64,000 nt of DNA from Pseudomonas parasichuanensis (GCF_021601385.1 NZ_BQHO01000025.1:1-64000), one strand, 5' to 3'; shown: positions 12,854 to 22,835, counted from the first letter of the stretch. The notes: a model not told the origin generated them from the sequence alone. A program made the numbers and translations.

Positions 12854-13825
12854 TCAGCGCGCCTTGGCGCGGGCATGGAAGATGAAACCGAGGCTGTTCA
12901 TCAGCAATTGCGCGGCGAGGATCGAGGTGACGCCGGCCGGGTCGTACGCCGGGGCCACTTCCACCAGGTCCATGCCGACGACGCGCCCCTGGCTGCGTCG
13001 GGCCAGTGCCTGGATGATTTCCAGCACTTCGTAGTACTGGAAGCCGCCATGGCTGGGGGTGCCGGTACCCGGGGCGATGGACGGGTCGAAACCGTCGATG
13101 TCGATGGTGATGTAGTAGTCGCGCCCTTCCGGGATCTTCGCCAGCACGCCTTCGCAGCCCAGGCGGCGCACGTCGCGCACCGAGAGGATCTGTGAGCCGG
13201 CGTCGCGGGCGGCGTCGTAGTCGTCGCGGTTGGAGGACGACACGTTGCGGATGCCCAGCTGGGTCATGCCGACGATGTGCTCAAGCTCCGAGGCGCGGCG
13301 CAGCGGGCTGCCGTGGCCGTAGCGCACGCCGTGGCGTTCGTCGACGAAGTCCAGGTGCGCGTCGAAGTGCACGATATGGATCGGCCCGCGGCCTTCGAAG
13401 GCCTTGATCACCGGCGCGTGGATCGAGTGGTCGCCGCCCAGCACCACCGGCATGGCACCGGCCGCGAGGATCTGGCGCACGGCCGACTCGATGTTGGCGT
13501 TGCTGGTGGCCATGTCGGTGTGGACGATATCGGCGTCGCCGACATCGACCATGCGCAGCTGGTCTTCGGTCAGGTAGGTGGCGTCGTCCTCGAAGTCGTA
13601 GGCGCCGGAGTGGCCGAACGAGAACAGCGTCGATGCCTCACGAATGCCACGCGGCCCGAAGCGTGCGCCGGAGCGCCATTGGGTGCCCATGTCGTTGGGC
13701 GCGCCGAGGATGGCCACGTCGGCATCGATGGCCGCCCAGTCGGTGCAGATGGGCGCCTTGGCGAAGGTGCAATGGCCCACGAAGGGCAGGTTCAGGCGGC
13801 CGGATTCATAACCGTGCTTAGCCAT
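12854..13825 (-). CDS. Agmatinase-family ureohydrolase
   Basis: Mn-dependent ureohydrolase (arginase/agmatinase fold), 323 residues. The three metal-ligand motifs are visible: GGDHS, HFDAHLDF and DIDGFDPSIAPGTGTP; the last is typical of agmatinase, guanidinobutyrase and guanidinopropionase rather than arginase. It hydrolyses a guanidino compound to urea and the amine. The start is the ATG of MAKHGYESGR with GGAG ten bases upstream; an upstream in-frame extension of 38 codons has no family similarity. First gene of the operon, divergent from a LysR gene. The exact substrate (agmatine, 4-guanidinobutyrate, 3-guanidinopropionate) cannot be decided by eye. Confidence 0.85.
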   Translation of the reverse strand: MAKHGYESGRLNLPFVGHCTFAKAPICTDWAAIDADVAILGAPNDMGTQWRSGARFGPRGIREASTLFSFGHSGAYDFEDDATYLTEDQLRMVDVGDADIVHTDMATSNANIESAVRQILAAGAMPVVLGGDHSIHAPVIKAFEGRGPIHIVHFDAHLDFVDERHGVRYGHGSPLRRASELEHIVGMTQLGIRNVSSSNRDDYDAARDAGSQILSVRDVRRLGCEGVLAKIPEGRDYYITIDIDGFDPSIAPGTGTPSHGGFQYYEVLEIIQALARRSQGRVVGMDLVEVAPAYDPAGVTSILAAQLLMNSLGFIFHARAKAR

Positions 13826-13929
13826 GTGCGGGTTTCTCCACTTATTGTTCTGGTCAGGAGACGGGGGTGCCTGCGCACCGCCGTTGCAGCCACTATGGCG
13901 CCGGGCCGAACAGGGAAAAATGCGCAAGT

Positions 13930-13964
13930 GCAGATGCATACATCGTCATAGCCGAAGTATCTGC
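13930..13964. promoter_or_regulatory. Possible LysR-type operator between ureohydrolase and LysR genes
   Basis: Inverted repeat GCAGAT ... ATCTGC with 23 bases between, plus an inner ATAC / GTAT pair, centred in the 265-bp divergent region. LysR regulators commonly bind such sites between themselves and their target. Weak evidence; the rest of the intergenic region shows nothing recognisable. Confidence 0.3.
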
Positions 13965-14090
13965 CGGTAGACCTATGCCCGACGCCACGGGCATTGCGGC
14001 GATCAGCTGCACATGGTTAGCTTCGGAAAAAACAGTGCGCGGACACTCATATCAGCCTCGGCGATGTGAGCAACCGCCCAGGAGGCCAGG

Positions 14091-15005
14091 GTGATCCAGC
14101 TCCACGATGTCGATCTGAAGCTTCTCAGGGTATTCACCACCATCGTCCGGTGCGGCGGCTTTTCCGCCGCGCAAGCCGCGCTCAACGCTGGGCAGTCGAC
14201 CATCAGCGAACAGATGACCCACCTGGAAACCCGCCTGGGGGTGAAGCTGTGCCAGCGCGGGCGCAGCGGCTTTCGCCTGACCGAGCAAGGGGTCGCCATC
14301 CATGAGGCCACCCTGCGCCTGCTCAGTGCCGTGGAGAGCTTTTGCCTGGACGCCGACGTGCTCAAGCAGCACATCAGCGGCAAGCTCAACCTGGGCATCA
14401 TCGACTCGACCCTGACCGATGCCGCCTCGCCGCTGCCGCGCACCACCCAGCGCTTCGTCTCGCGCGGGCACGACGCCCACCTGCACATCTACATCGGCGC
14501 CCCGGCGGAGCTCGAAGAGCGCGTCTTGGACAGTCGGCTGCACCTGGCCATCGGCCATTTCCCCCTGCGGGTGCCGGGGCTGTCCTACCTGCCGCTGTAT
14601 GACGAAGCCTTAGGGCTGTACTGTGGCCGGCGCCACCCGCTGTATGGGAGCAAGGCAACCAATGGCCGGCTGCTGGAAGAGGTGCGCGGCTGCCATATCG
14701 TCGTGCGCGGCTACATGCAGCAGTACGACCTGGAACAACTGGGCGTGAGCAAGGCCGCCGCCACCGTGGAGAACATCGAGGCGGCGGCGATCCTGATCAT
14801 TTCCGGCGCCTACATCGGCTTCTTGCCGGTGCACTTCGCCGAGCAGTGGGTGAAAACCGGCGACATGCGCCGCCTGGGCGCCAGCCGCCTGGACCTGACC
14901 TCGCCGTTCGACGTCATCACCCGCCGCGGGGTATCGCCACCGCCGATCCTGCAGGCGTTTCTGGAAGACCTGAACGCCTGCATGCATCAGCCTGGGCTGG
15001 GCTAG
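14091..15005 (+). CDS. LysR-family transcriptional regulator (divergent from ureohydrolase operon)
   Basis: 304 residues. The winged HTH is at about 10-65 (FSAAQAALNAGQSTISEQMTHLE), followed by a two-lobed inducer-binding domain. The start is GTG with GGAGG six bases upstream. Its divergent placement makes it the likely regulator of the ureohydrolase-ALDH-permease-GMC operon, probably as an inducer-dependent activator responding to the substrate. GbuR and GpuR, the regulators of guanidinobutyrase and guanidinopropionase genes in P. aeruginosa, are a precedent for regulators linked to ureohydrolases. Confidence 0.88.
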   Translation: MIQLHDVDLKLLRVFTTIVRCGGFSAAQAALNAGQSTISEQMTHLETRLGVKLCQRGRSGFRLTEQGVAIHEATLRLLSAVESFCLDADVLKQHISGKLNLGIIDSTLTDAASPLPRTTQRFVSRGHDAHLHIYIGAPAELEERVLDSRLHLAIGHFPLRVPGLSYLPLYDEALGLYCGRRHPLYGSKATNGRLLEEVRGCHIVVRGYMQQYDLEQLGVSKAAATVENIEAAAILIISGAYIGFLPVHFAEQWVKTGDMRRLGASRLDLTSPFDVITRRGVSPPPILQAFLEDLNACMHQPGLG

Positions 15006-15075
15006 TTCAGAGCACACACGAACACGATGCGCTCGGCAGCCGTGTGGGCGGACAAGGGCCGCCAGTGTTTTTGAA

Positions 15076-15103
15076 ATCGAGCGCCGCGCGGGGGGCGCTC
15101 GAT
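15076..15103. terminator. Hairpin between convergent LysR genes
   Basis: Perfect 10-bp stem ATCGAGCGCC / GGCGCTCGAT with an 8-base GC loop. It lies between two convergent genes, which fits a bidirectional terminator. A T-tract is absent on the plus strand and weak (TTTCAAAAA) on the minus strand. Confidence 0.5.
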
Positions 15104-15113
15104 CTCAAGGGCG

Positions 15114-15230
15114 CTACAAAAACACCGGCGGGCCGGGGACCAGAAGGGCTTCAGCGTCGGGCGCATATCCGCCGATCAAAACCTCGACACCAACCGCAAC
15201 GTGCTCGCGCACGAGGCGCTCAAGCGCTGA
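15114..15230 (-). pseudogene. C-terminal remnant of an unidentified gene
   Basis: A minus-strand frame ending in a stop reads like a genuine protein tail (EHVAVGVEVLIGGYAP, then DAEALLVPGPPV) but is joined on its 5' side to DNA that codes for the LysR gene in another frame. The overlap with the LysR C-terminus suggests an old deletion or frameshift that fused the regulator to the end of a neighbouring gene. I cannot name the lost gene. The alternative is chance coding potential in GC-rich DNA. Confidence 0.3.
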
Positions 15231-16168
15231 GGCGGGGGCGATGCCCAGCACCGCGGATCGTCGAGCACCCCCTGGTCGCGCTCGAACGCCCCCGGCAGAT
15301 GGGCCTTGAGGTAGTCGACCCAGGTGCGGATCTTGGCGTCGAGAAAGCGCCGTGACGAATACAGCGCATACACCTCGCGCGGGTGCAGGCGCAGCTGCGG
15401 CATCACCCGCAGCAAGCGCCCTTCGCCGAGGGCCTTGGCCGCGACGAAACTGGGCAGCAGGCAAATCCCCATGCCGGCGATGGTGGCCTGGCAGGCCGCC
15501 TCGGGCTGGTTGACCCGCAGCACTTCCTGGAACCTGAACAGCGCGTCGTCGAAATGCCAACCGCCCGGATACAGCGGGTCACTCAGCAGCACACAAGGGT
15601 GGTCACCCAGCTCAGCCGGGCTGCCCGGCATACCGTGCCGGGCCAGGTACGCGGGCGATGCACAGAGCACGCTGCACACCTGGCCCAGGTGCTGGGCCAC
15701 GAATTCCGAGTCGGGCAACCTTCGGCACAGGGTGACCAGCACGTCCAGCCCCTCCTCCAGCAAGGCCGGGGTGTCTTCGGTCAGCGACAGGTCGATGGCC
15801 ACTTGCGGGTAACGCTCGCGGTAGCCCCCCACAAGCGGCATCAGGTGCTCCAGGCCGAACTCGGTGATGGTGTGCAGGCGCAGGCGCCCTGCCGCCTGGG
15901 CCCGTGCGCTGGCCGCCTCGGCCGCCGCCGTGTCGATCTCGTCGAAAATGGCCTTGCAGCGCTTCAGGTAGCGCTGCCCGGCCTCGGTCACCGCGACGCT
16001 ACGGGTAGTGCGTTGCAGCAGGCGCGCACAGAGCTGCTCTTCCAACGCAGCGACCTGGCGCGAGACCGTTGACGAGGAGATGTTCAACGCCAGGGCCGCC
16101 TGGCTGAAGCTGCCGCTTTCGGCGACCCGGACGAATGCCTGCATGCTGTGCAACAGGTCCATGGCCAT
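15176..16168 (-). CDS. LysR-family transcriptional regulator (330 aa)
   Basis: N-terminal HTH of the LysR type at about 18-60 (FSQAALALNISSSTVSRQVAALE) and a substrate-binding domain with the usual GMGICLLPSFVAA motif. The final 30 or so residues, after VDYLKAHLPGAFE, are unlike normal LysR tails and overlap another apparent coding remnant in a second frame, so the C-terminus may be the product of a rearrangement. Start: ATG with AGGGG six bases upstream. It begins 3 bp after the TetR gene and is likely co-transcribed with it. Target unknown. Confidence 0.85.
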   Translation of the reverse strand: MAMDLLHSMQAFVRVAESGSFSQAALALNISSSTVSRQVAALEEQLCARLLQRTTRSVAVTEAGQRYLKRCKAIFDEIDTAAAEAASARAQAAGRLRLHTITEFGLEHLMPLVGGYRERYPQVAIDLSLTEDTPALLEEGLDVLVTLCRRLPDSEFVAQHLGQVCSVLCASPAYLARHGMPGSPAELGDHPCVLLSDPLYPGGWHFDDALFRFQEVLRVNQPEAACQATIAGMGICLLPSFVAAKALGEGRLLRVMPQLRLHPREVYALYSSRRFLDAKIRTWVDYLKAHLPGAFERDQGVLDDPRCWASPPPQRLSASCASTLRLVSRF

Positions 16169-16171
16169 GCC

Positions 16172-16771
16172 CTACCCCTCAGCCTGCGCGAGCAAGCCAA
16201 GGATGAAGCGCTCCACGTCCTGGCCGGCCGGGTACTGCTCGCCCGGCAGGCCCAGCAGCAGCGCTTCGCTGAGGGCGCCGAACATGAACACCCCGACGGC
16301 CCTGGCCCTGCTGTCGCGCAGGGCCAGGTCGCCCGGCCAGGCCTGCTCGAGCACCAGCGCCACGTAGCGCCGGATGCGGTGCTGCATGCCCTGCAGGCGT
16401 TCGAGCACCCGCGCGCTGACACTGCGCAGTTCATGCCCCTGCAGCAGGATCGAAGCGCTGCGCCGGAGCCGCGGCTCGCTAAGGGTGCGTTGCATACCCT
16501 CACCCAGCACCGCCGCCATCCGCGCGATGCCGGGAACCTGTGCCGGGTCGGTCGGCAGTTGGTCCCAGGGGAACCACGCGCGCTCGATCACCGCTTCGAG
16601 CAATTCGGGCTTGCCGTCGAAGTGCCAATAGATGGAGCCGCGGGTCAGGCCGGCGACATCGGCGATGTCCTCCAGCCTGGCCACGGCGTAGCCGCGGTCG
16701 CTGAACACCCGCTCGGCAGCGTCGAGCAGGCGCTGGCGCGTCTGCTCGACTTCGGCTTTGCTGCGCCTCAT
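16172..16771 (-). CDS. TetR-family repressor (AcrR/TtgR/TtgW/SrpR-like)
   Basis: 199 residues. N-terminal TetR HTH (RLEDIADVAGLTRGSIYWHF) at about 25-50, with the AcrR/TtgR-like opening MRRSKAEVEQTRQRLLDAAERVF. It sits just downstream of a complete RND efflux operon on the same strand, separated by a REP pair, and is followed by a LysR gene. In P. putida solvent pumps a TetR protein (TtgR, TtgW, SrpR) is encoded at the pump locus beside an IclR protein (TtgV, SrpS), so a regulatory role on this pump is plausible. The direct operator for it was not identified. Confidence 0.87.
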   Translation of the reverse strand: MRRSKAEVEQTRQRLLDAAERVFSDRGYAVARLEDIADVAGLTRGSIYWHFDGKPELLEAVIERAWFPWDQLPTDPAQVPGIARMAAVLGEGMQRTLSEPRLRRSASILLQGHELRSVSARVLERLQGMQHRIRRYVALVLEQAWPGDLALRDSRARAVGVFMFGALSEALLLGLPGEQYPAGQDVERFILGLLAQAEG

Positions 16772-16792
16772 GGCGATGGCCCTTGTAGGAGC

Positions 16793-16902
16793 GGCCTTGC
16801 GCCGCGAAAGGGCCGCAAAGCGGCCCTAGGAAGCCAGCATTGGCGCAATGATCGCTGGGGCTGCTGCGCAGCCCTTTCGCGGCGCAAGGCCGCTCCTACA
16901 AG
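16793..16902. repeat. REP-type inverted repeat pair
   Basis: Facing repeats TTGTAGGAGCGGCCTTGCGC and its complement, with a secondary inner pair AAAGGGCCGC / GCGCAGCCCTTTC. It fills the gap between the efflux outer-membrane gene and the TetR gene and probably weakens read-through. Confidence 0.85.
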
Positions 16903-16922
16903 CCGGCGTCGTTCGCATTCCA

Positions 16923-18311
16923 TCACTGACTCCCCCCACCCAGCGCCTTGTACAGCGCAATCAGGTTCTGGCTGCGTACCAGGCGCGTGTCCACCAGCTG
17001 CTGCTGCGAATCGAACAGGTTGCGCTGGGCATCCAGGCTGTTGAGGTAAGTGTCCACCCCCGTTTCGTAACGCTGCTGGGCCAGGGCATAACTGTGGGCA
17101 TTGGCCTTGACCAGCAACCCCTGGGCCGTGGCCTGGCGGTCCAGTTCACCGCGTGCGACCAGGCCGTCGGACACCTCGCGGAACGCTTGCTGAATGGCCT
17201 TCTGGTAATTGGCCACTTCGATCGAAGTCTGCACCTTGGCCACGTCGAGGTTGGCCTGGTTGCGCCCCCAGTTGAAGATCGGCACGTTGATCGACGGCAC
17301 GAAGCTCCAGGCGCCCTGCCCGCCGGCGAACAGATCGCCCAGCTGGGCGCTGGCCGAGCCGGCCGAAGCGGTCAGGCTGATGCTCGGGAAGAACGCCGCG
17401 CGGGCAGCGCCGACATTGGCGTTGGCGGCTTTGAGCGCATGCTCGGCGGCGAGGATGTCCGGGCGCTGGGTGAGCACCTGGGAGGGCAGGCCCGCCGGTA
17501 GCGCTGCGCCAAGTTCCAGCGCATCCAACCCGGCCTGGTCCAGCTGCGCCGTGGCCAGCGGCTTGCCCACCAGCAACACCAGCGCGTTGCGGTCCTGCGC
17601 CACCAGGCGCCGGTAGCGCGCCTGGCGGGCTTGCGCCGAACGCACGGTGCTCTCGGCCTGGCTCAGGTCCAGCTCGGTGGCCACGTCTTCCTGGTAACTG
17701 CTGCGAATGGTCAGGTAGCTCTGCTGCTGGCTGTGCAGGGTCTGTTCGCTCAGCGCCAGCGATTGCAGGTCGGCCTGCAACTGGTAGTAAGCGTTGGCCA
17801 CTTCGGCAACCAGGGCGATCTGCGCGCTACGCTGCGCCTCCAGCGTCTGCAGGTAGCTCTCCAGCGCCTGCTGGTTGAGGCTGCGCACGCGGCCGAAGAA
17901 GTCCACCTCGTAGGCGGCGAAACCGACGCCTGCGTCATAGCGGTGGCTGGCGCCCGAGCGGCCATCGACCGCCAGGTCGGCCGGCGTGCGCGTGTGGTTG
18001 CCGGCGACGCTGGCGTCGATCGTCGGCAGCAGGTCGGCGCGGCGGATGCGGTACTGCGCCCGGGCCTTGTCGATGTTGAGCAGCGCCACCCGCAGGTCGC
18101 GGTTGTGCTGCAGCGCATCGCCGATCAGCGCCTTGAGTTGCGCATCCTGGAAGAACGTCGCCCAGGGCAGCAGCGCCTGTGCATCGGCGGGGGCGCCGAC
18201 CCACTCCGTGGCCACCGGCGCCTCCGGGCGCTGGTAGTCGGGAATCAGCGAACAACCGCCCATCAAGCCCACGGCCAGGGCCAGGGCTGTTTTCAGTGTG
18301 CCGTGCTTCAT
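16923..18311 (-). CDS. RND efflux outer-membrane lipoprotein (OprM/TtgC/TtgI-like)
   Basis: 462 residues. Lipoprotein signal with lipobox LMGGC (Cys20), followed by [13 protein letters not shown] typical of the NodT/OprM family, and two internally homologous halves of coiled-coil hairpins and beta strands. It forms the trimeric exit duct of the pump. Its start codon overlaps the stop of the inner-membrane pump gene and has AAGGAG seven bases upstream, so the two are translationally coupled. Full length, no defects seen. Confidence 0.93.
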   Translation of the reverse strand: MKHGTLKTALALAVGLMGGCSLIPDYQRPEAPVATEWVGAPADAQALLPWATFFQDAQLKALIGDALQHNRDLRVALLNIDKARAQYRIRRADLLPTIDASVAGNHTRTPADLAVDGRSGASHRYDAGVGFAAYEVDFFGRVRSLNQQALESYLQTLEAQRSAQIALVAEVANAYYQLQADLQSLALSEQTLHSQQQSYLTIRSSYQEDVATELDLSQAESTVRSAQARQARYRRLVAQDRNALVLLVGKPLATAQLDQAGLDALELGAALPAGLPSQVLTQRPDILAAEHALKAANANVGAARAAFFPSISLTASAGSASAQLGDLFAGGQGAWSFVPSINVPIFNWGRNQANLDVAKVQTSIEVANYQKAIQQAFREVSDGLVARGELDRQATAQGLLVKANAHSYALAQQRYETGVDTYLNSLDAQRNLFDSQQQLVDTRLVRSQNLIALYKALGGGSQ

Positions 18312-21300
18312 GCCTGCTCTCCTTGGGCCTGGGTGTTGGCCTGCTGCGCCTTGCGGCTGAACAGGCGGGTAATGACCACGAAGAACAGCGGCACGAAGAA
18401 CACCGCAAGGAAGGTGGCGGTGAGCATGCCACCGACCACGCCGGTACCGATGGAGTGCTGGCTGCCCGAGCCGGGCCCGCTGGAAATTGCCAGGGGCAGT
18501 ACCCCGAGCACGAACGCCAGCGAGGTCATGATGATCGGCCGCAAGCGCTGGCGCGCAGCTTCCGCCGAGGCCTCCAGCAGTGGCATGCCCTGCTCGTGCA
18601 GTGCCTTGGCGAACTCGACGATAAGGATGGCGTTCTTCGCCGACAGGCCGACCGTGGTCAGCAGGCCCACCTGGAAGAAGACGTCGTTGGCCAGGCCGCG
18701 ACCGAGGGTGGCCAGCACCGCCCCGATAACACCCAGGGGCACCACCATGATCACCGCCAGCGGCACCGACCAGCTTTCATACAGGGCCGCCAGGCAGAGG
18801 AACACGATCAGCACCGATACCGCATACAACGCCGGCGCCTGGGAGCCGGACAACCGCTCTTCATAGGACATGCCGTTGTACTGCAGGCCAACGCCCGCCG
18901 GCAGCTTGGCGATGATCCGCGCCACCGCCTGCATGGCATCGCCCGAGCTGTAGCCCGGCGCCGGTTCACCCTGGATCTGTACCGCCGGCACGCCGTTGAA
19001 GCGCTCCAGCTTCGGCGAGCCGTAAGTCCAGAAACCGTGGGCGAAGGACGAGAACTTGACCATCTCGCCGTTGGCGTTGCGCACGTACCACTTGTTGAAG
19101 TCTTCCGGCGAAATGCGCGAGCTGATTTCACCCTGCACGTACACTTTCTTCACCCGGCCACGGTCGATGAAGTCGTTGACGTACGACGAGCCCCACGCGG
19201 TGCTCATGGTGTTGTTGATGTCGCTGATGCTCACCTGTAGCGCTCGGGCTTTTTCCTTGTCGATGACGATCTGGTACTGCGGCTCGTCGTTCATGCCGTT
19301 GGGGCGCACGTTGGCCAGTACCGGGTCGGCGGCGGCCAGCTGCAGGAACTGGTTGCGCGCTTCGATCAGCTTGTCGTGGCCCAGGCCTGCACGGTCCTGC
19401 AGATAGAAGTCGAAGCCCAGGGCGTTGCCCAGCTCAAGGATCGCCGGCGGTACGATGGCGATGACACTGCCGTCCTTGATCTGCGCGACGCGCGCCTGGA
19501 TGCGCTGGGACAGGGCGAAGATATCGGTGCCATGGGCGCCACTGCGCGCATCCCAGGGTTTGAGGCCGACGAACAGCATCCCCGAGCTCTGGCCGCGGCC
19601 CGCGAAGTTGAAGCCGTTGACCGTGTAGGCGGACTCGATCAGCCCACCTTCATCTTGCAGCAGGTAGTCGCGGACCTCGTTGAGCACCCCTTGGGTGCGC
19701 TCGGCACTGGTGTTGGTCGGCATCTGTACCTGGACGAACATCGTGCCCTGGTCCTCACCCGGCAGGAACGCCGTGGGGATCTTCGGGAACAGCCAGCCCA
19801 GTGCCACCACGATCAGGGCATACACGCCCAGGAACAGCACCTTGCGCCTGGCGATGCCCAGTACCCCGACCTTGTAGCGGTCGGCATTGCGGTCGAAGGT
19901 ACGGTTGAACCAGCCGAAGAGGCCTTTCTTGTCATGGTGATCGTGACTGATCGGTTTGAGCAGCGTGGCGCACAGTGCCGGGGTGAAGATCATCGCCACC
20001 AGCACCGACAAGGCCATGGCCGAAACGATGGTGATCGAGAACTGCCGGTAGATGATGCCGGTGGCGCCACCGAAGAAGGCCATCGGCACGAACACCGCCG
20101 ACAGCACCATGGCGATCCCCACCAGCGCCCCCTGGATCTGCCCCATGGATTTGCGGGTGGCATCCTTGGGCGACAGCTTGTCCTCGATCATCACCCGCTC
20201 GACGTTTTCCACCACCACGATGGCGTCGTCCACCAGCAGGCCGATGGCCAGGACCATGCCGAACATGGTCAGGATGTTGATGGTGAAACCGAACGCCGCC
20301 AGCACACCAAAGGTCCCCAGCAGGACCACCGGCACCGCCAGGGTGGGGATCAGCGTGGCGCGCAGGTTCTGCATGAACAGGTACATCACCAGGAACACCA
20401 GCACGATGCCCTCGAACAAGGTCTTGACCACCTCGTGGATCGAGGCACCGACCGCAGGCGAGGTGTCGTACGGGTAGACCACCTTCACCCCGGCGGGCAG
20501 GTAGGGTTCCAGCTCGGCCACGGTGTCACGCACCCGCTGCACGGTGTCCAGCAGGTTGGCGCCAGTGGCCAGGCGCAGGGCGAGCGCCGCGGACGGCTTG
20601 CCGTTGTAGGTGCCGGAAATGGAGAAGTTCTCCGCGCCCAGGCCGACCGTGGCGACATCCTTGAGGCGCACCTGGGAGCCGTCCGGATTGACCTTGAGCA
20701 GGATTTCCTGGAACTGCTCGGCGCTCTGCATCCGCGACATGCCCAACACCGTGGCGTTGAGCTGCACGCCCTGGTGGGTCGGCAGGCCACCGAGTGAGCC
20801 CGACGACACCTGGACGTTCTCGGCGCGCACCGCATCGATCACATCCTGCGGCGTCAACTGGTAGCCCAGCAGTTTCTGCGGGTCGGTCCAGATGCGCATC
20901 GCGTACTGCGCGCCGAGCATCTGGAAGTCGCCCACGCCCTTGACCCGGGTGATCGGGTCCTTGAGGTTGGAGACGATGTAGTTGCCGATATCGAAGTCAT
21001 CCATGCTGCCGTCTTCGGAGTACAGGCCGACGATCAGCATGAAGTTGATCTGGTACTTGGCCACGCGCAGGCCCTGGCGCTGCACTTCCTCGGGCAGCAA
21101 CGGGGTGGCCAGCTGCAGCTTGTTCTGTACCTGCACCTGGGCGATGTCCGGGTCGGTGCCCTGGTCGAAGGTGACGATGATGGTCATGCTGCCATCGCTG
21201 TTGCTCTCTGAAGAGAGATAGCGCAGGCCATCGAGGTTGTTCAGTTGCTGTTCGATCACCTGCACCACCGTGTCCTGCACGGTCTGCGCCGAAGCGCCGG

Positions 21301-21448
21301 GGTAGCTGACGGTGATGCTGATCGCGGGGGCGGCGATGTTGGGGTACTGGTTGACCGGCAGCTTGAGGATGCTGAAGCACCCGGCGAGCATGATCACGAT
21401 AGCGATCACCCAGGCGAAGATCGGCCGGTTGATGAAGAACGATGCCAT
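18308..21448 (-). CDS. RND (HAE1) multidrug/solvent efflux transporter
   Basis: 1046-residue inner-membrane proton/drug antiporter with twelve membrane helices and two large periplasmic loops. The opening [20 protein letters not shown], the proton-relay pair [14 protein letters not shown] at about residue 405, and [17 protein letters not shown] match AcrB/MexB/TtgB/TtgE/TtgH. It exports hydrophobic drugs or solvents. Encoded between the membrane fusion protein and outer-membrane channel; overlaps the latter by four bases. With a divergent IclR regulator the locus resembles ttgDEF/ttgGHI or srpABC more than ttgABC. The exact ortholog cannot be assigned by eye. Confidence 0.95.
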   Translation of the reverse strand: MASFFINRPIFAWVIAIVIMLAGCFSILKLPVNQYPNIAAPAISITVSYPGASAQTVQDTVVQVIEQQLNNLDGLRYLSSESNSDGSMTIIVTFDQGTDPDIAQVQVQNKLQLATPLLPEEVQRQGLRVAKYQINFMLIVGLYSEDGSMDDFDIGNYIVSNLKDPITRVKGVGDFQMLGAQYAMRIWTDPQKLLGYQLTPQDVIDAVRAENVQVSSGSLGGLPTHQGVQLNATVLGMSRMQSAEQFQEILLKVNPDGSQVRLKDVATVGLGAENFSISGTYNGKPSAALALRLATGANLLDTVQRVRDTVAELEPYLPAGVKVVYPYDTSPAVGASIHEVVKTLFEGIVLVFLVMYLFMQNLRATLIPTLAVPVVLLGTFGVLAAFGFTINILTMFGMVLAIGLLVDDAIVVVENVERVMIEDKLSPKDATRKSMGQIQGALVGIAMVLSAVFVPMAFFGGATGIIYRQFSITIVSAMALSVLVAMIFTPALCATLLKPISHDHHDKKGLFGWFNRTFDRNADRYKVGVLGIARRKVLFLGVYALIVVALGWLFPKIPTAFLPGEDQGTMFVQVQMPTNTSAERTQGVLNEVRDYLLQDEGGLIESAYTVNGFNFAGRGQSSGMLFVGLKPWDARSGAHGTDIFALSQRIQARVAQIKDGSVIAIVPPAILELGNALGFDFYLQDRAGLGHDKLIEARNQFLQLAAADPVLANVRPNGMNDEPQYQIVIDKEKARALQVSISDINNTMSTAWGSSYVNDFIDRGRVKKVYVQGEISSRISPEDFNKWYVRNANGEMVKFSSFAHGFWTYGSPKLERFNGVPAVQIQGEPAPGYSSGDAMQAVARIIAKLPAGVGLQYNGMSYEERLSGSQAPALYAVSVLIVFLCLAALYESWSVPLAVIMVVPLGVIGAVLATLGRGLANDVFFQVGLLTTVGLSAKNAILIVEFAKALHEQGMPLLEASAEAARQRLRPIIMTSLAFVLGVLPLAISSGPGSGSQHSIGTGVVGGMLTATFLAVFFVPLFFVVITRLFSRKAQQANTQAQGEQA

Positions 21449-21487
21449 AGAAATGTACCGATTGGTGGCGGCGATGCCGGGGCAGCT

Positions 21488-22615
21488 TTACGGCTGGGAA
21501 CTGACGATGCTTTGCACGGGGGCGACGTTGCCGGCGGCGACGGGCTTGAGCGCGATGCCCGGGCGTACGCGCTGCACGCCTTCGGTGACCACGCGTTCAC
21601 CGGCGTTCAGGCCTGACTCCACCAGCCACTGGTTGCCCACGGTGCGCGAAGTGCGGATATGGCGCAGCTCGGCCTGGTCGCCGTCGATCAGCACCCAGGC
21701 AGTGGCCTGGCCCTTGAGGTCGCGGGTCACGCCCTGTTGCGGCACCAGGATCGCCTGGCGGCGTACACCTTCGGCCAGCGAGCCATGCACGAACATGCCC
21801 GGCATCAGGATGCCGTCGGGGTTGGGGAACTGCGCACGCAGGGTGACCGAGCCGGTGCCCGGGTCGACGGTCACCTCGGAGAACTTCAGCGCCCCCGGCT
21901 GCGCATAAGGGGTGCCGTCCTCGAGTGTCAGGTCGACCTTCACCTGGCCCGGGCCGACCATGGCCAGGTGCCCGGCGTCCAGTTCACGGCGCAGGCGCAG
22001 CAGTTCGGTGGAGGCCTGGGTGACGTCCACGTAGATCGGGTCCAGCTGGTTGATCGAGGCCAGTTCCTGGCCCTGCCCAGCATTCACCAGCGCGCCTTCG
22101 GTGACGTTGGAGCGGCTGATGCGGCCGTCGATCGGCGCCAGCACACGGGTGTACTCCAGGTTGATGCGCGCGGTCTTCAGTTCGGCTTCGGTCTGTTTCC
22201 AGCTGGCCTGGGCATCGTCGAACTGCTGGCGGCTGATGGCCTTGGTTTCCAACAATCGCTGGTAGCGCTGGGCCAGGTTGCGCGCGGTGTCGCGGTTGGC
22301 CTCGGCCTTGTCGACGGCGGCCTGATACAGCGCCGGGTCGATCTGGTACAGCTGTTGCCCCTTGCGCACCACGGTGCCTTCGGTGAACAGGCGCTTGAGC
22401 ACGATGCCGCTGACCTGCGGGCGCACCTCGGCCACGCGCAAGGCGGTGGTGCGGCCCGGCAGGTCGCTGCTCAGCAGTACATCCTGTGGCTTGAGTTCGA
22501 CCACGCCCACTTCGGGGGGCGCGGCCGCCAACGGCTGCTCGGCCTTTTCACAGGCCGACAGCGCGAGGCTCATCGACAGCAAGGCGCCGAGACGGTGCAG
22601 GGTTCTGGTGTTCAT
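21488..22615 (-). CDS. RND efflux membrane fusion (adaptor) lipoprotein
   Basis: 375 residues from the chosen ATG, which has AAGGAG five bases upstream; an in-frame extension upstream runs through the operator and is rejected. Lipoprotein signal MNTRTLHRLGALLSMSLALSAC with the acylated Cys at about 22, then lipoyl-like, coiled-coil (VDKAEANRDTARNLAQRYQR) and beta-barrel domains typical of MexA/AcrA/TtgA. It links the transporter to the outer-membrane channel. First gene of the efflux operon. Confidence 0.93.
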   Translation of the reverse strand: MNTRTLHRLGALLSMSLALSACEKAEQPLAAAPPEVGVVELKPQDVLLSSDLPGRTTALRVAEVRPQVSGIVLKRLFTEGTVVRKGQQLYQIDPALYQAAVDKAEANRDTARNLAQRYQRLLETKAISRQQFDDAQASWKQTEAELKTARINLEYTRVLAPIDGRISRSNVTEGALVNAGQGQELASINQLDPIYVDVTQASTELLRLRRELDAGHLAMVGPGQVKVDLTLEDGTPYAQPGALKFSEVTVDPGTGSVTLRAQFPNPDGILMPGMFVHGSLAEGVRRQAILVPQQGVTRDLKGQATAWVLIDGDQAELRHIRTSRTVGNQWLVESGLNAGERVVTEGVQRVRPGIALKPVAAGNVAPVQSIVSSQP

Positions 22616-22685
22616 CATTTCTCCTTGGGCATGACGCCAGTTGCTTGTGCTTGCCTTCAGAAATGCGCTGGCGGAGCAACGGGCG

Positions 22686-22740
22686 AATCGCAATGTACCA
22701 TATTGCGGTACTGTGTATCGCATCATGATACATTGCGATT
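22686..22740. promoter_or_regulatory. Operator/promoter region between the efflux operon and IclR gene
   Basis: A perfect 12-bp inverted repeat, AATCGCAATGTA and TACATTGCGATT, spaced 43 bp centre to centre (about four helical turns). Nested inside are TGTATC-N7-GATACA (22714-22732) and GTAC-N9-GTAC (22695-22711). IclR repressors such as TtgV bind multi-site operators overlapping divergent promoters. Binding by the adjacent IclR protein is inference. Confidence 0.7.
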
Positions 22741-22835
22741 ACAGAGAAAAACCAGCCGCTGTCGATCCGGCGATGAACCTGTACACTCGCGCAGCCGCCA
22801 GGGTGCAGGCGGCAACGCCGGTTTCGAGGAAAGTG

